A stretch of 7,291 nt of DNA from Dysgonamonadaceae bacterium (lineage in GTDB: Bacteria > Bacteroidota > Bacteroidia > Bacteroidales > Azobacteroidaceae): contig JAIRKG010000135.1 of the NCBI GenBank assembly GCA_031260235.1, positions 1 to 7,291 on the forward strand. Direction: 5' to 3'. Within the stretch, counting starts at the first letter, position 1. Every line of letters begins with the position of its first letter. Both the position numbers and the translations under genes were made by a program. Below, one piece after another: positions 7,099-7,291 of this stretch. The notes below the pieces were generated by a model, which was given only the letters and a program-made list of their open reading frames with translations, ran no database searches and had not been told where the DNA came from.

Positions 7099-7118
7099 TT
7101 CATTGGAAATTCCATGAA
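7099..7118. repeat. Imperfect palindrome in the divergent intergenic region
   Basis: TTCA, an unpaired T, then TGGAA, a central A, TTCCA and TGAA form a nine-base-pair inverted repeat with one bulged base. It lies between the two divergent promoters, about 80 bp from the t6A-operon -7 box and about 40 bp before the tRNA -33 box. It could be an operator for a dimeric regulator or a small hairpin; nothing else in the sequence supports a function. Confidence 0.3.
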
Positions 7119-7155
7119 GTTGATGGTTTTTAGAGACGCCCAAATGAGGAAAAGT

Positions 7156-7186
7156 TTTGAAAAGAGCGGAAAAAGTTGTTACTTTG
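7156..7186 (+). promoter_or_regulatory. Promoter of tRNA-Ser(UGA), Bacteroidota type
   Basis: TTTG at 7156-7159 (-33 element) is followed by a 19-nt spacer and TTACTTTG at 7179-7186, which matches the Bacteroidota -7 consensus TAnnTTTG in all but one of the fixed positions. The expected transcription start, about 5-7 nt later, lies roughly a dozen bases before the tRNA 5' end at 7204, the geometry expected for a tRNA gene in this phylum. Confidence 0.65.
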
Positions 7187-7203
7187 CAACGTATTTCGAG
7201 GAA

Positions 7204-7288
7204 GGAGAGATGGCAGAGTGGTCGATTGCGGCGGTCTTGAAAACCGTTGAACTGCGAGGTTCCCTGGGTTCGAATCCCAGTCTCTCCG
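7204..7288 (+). tRNA. trnS: tRNA-Ser, anticodon UGA
   Basis: An 85-nt class II tRNA. The acceptor stem pairs GGAGAGA (7204-7210) with TCTCTCC (7281-7287), followed by discriminator G7288, typical of serine tRNAs. The anticodon arm is GCGGT, loop CTTGAAA, ACCGT, with anticodon TGA at 7238-7240. A long variable arm and a T arm (CTGGG, TTCGAAT, CCCAG) follow. The bases after the discriminator are CAA, so the CCA end is not fully encoded and would be added after transcription. It should decode UCA and probably other UCN codons. A37 follows a UNN-reading anticodon and is therefore expected to carry an i6A-type modification, not t6A. Confidence 0.97.
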
Positions 7289-7291
7289 CAA

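Noticed and set aside
7204..7288. A functional link between the t6A enzyme and the adjacent tRNA gene
   Set aside because: t6A is placed on tRNAs reading ANN codons, whereas this tRNA-Ser(UGA) reads UCN. The genes are also divergent with separate promoters.
7114..7291. An open frame starting at ATG 7114 and running to the window edge
   Set aside because: It reads through the tRNA promoter and the whole tRNA-Ser gene, so it is fortuitous.

Overview
This 7.3 kb window most likely comes from a Bacteroidota genome, probably of the order Bacteroidales. Four things point there: proteins of Bacteroidales character (a DUF3822-like protein, a ClC protein with two CBS domains, a WcaJ-type sugar transferase); near absence of recognisable Shine-Dalgarno sequences; promoter motifs of the Bacteroidota type (TTTG, then about 19 nt, then a TAnnTTTG-like box); and a tRNA without a fully encoded CCA end. 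Coding density is very high. No insertion sequence, CRISPR array or phage gene is visible.

Layout. Bases 22-2215 (+ strand) hold a tightly coupled operon: a 435-residue protein of unknown family, a previously hidden 26-residue hydrophobic micro-ORF (1326-1406), and a DUF3822-like protein (start placed at 1403). The micro-ORF joins both neighbours through ATGA stop/start overlaps. This operon converges, with a gap of only 13 bp, on a minus-strand operon (6992 down to 2229). In order of transcription that operon contains a TsaC-TsaD fusion enzyme for tRNA t6A synthesis, a polyprenyl-phosphate sugar-1-phosphate transferase (initiating glycosyltransferase), and a ClC chloride channel/transporter with two CBS domains. 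Its genes are 19 bp apart and then overlap by 22 bp. Bases 6993-7203 form a divergent promoter region. It has a candidate promoter for the t6A operon, with an 11-nt A/T homopolymer directly upstream of its -7 box, and a good promoter for a tRNA-Ser(UGA) gene at 7204-7288.

Functional reading. The best-supported surprise is the in-frame fusion of the enzyme that makes threonylcarbamoyl-AMP (TsaC/YrdC domain) to the enzyme that transfers the threonylcarbamoyl group to A37 of tRNA (TsaD/Kae1 domain), with almost no linker. These are normally two separate proteins, and fusion suggests hand-over of an unstable intermediate. The neighbouring tRNA-Ser(UGA) reads UCN codons and is not expected to be a t6A substrate, so its proximity is not evidence of a functional link. 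The second notable item is the coupled micro-ORF, which looks like a single-span membrane microprotein. The ClC protein keeps the external gating glutamate but has Val where proton-coupled antiporters have the internal proton glutamate.
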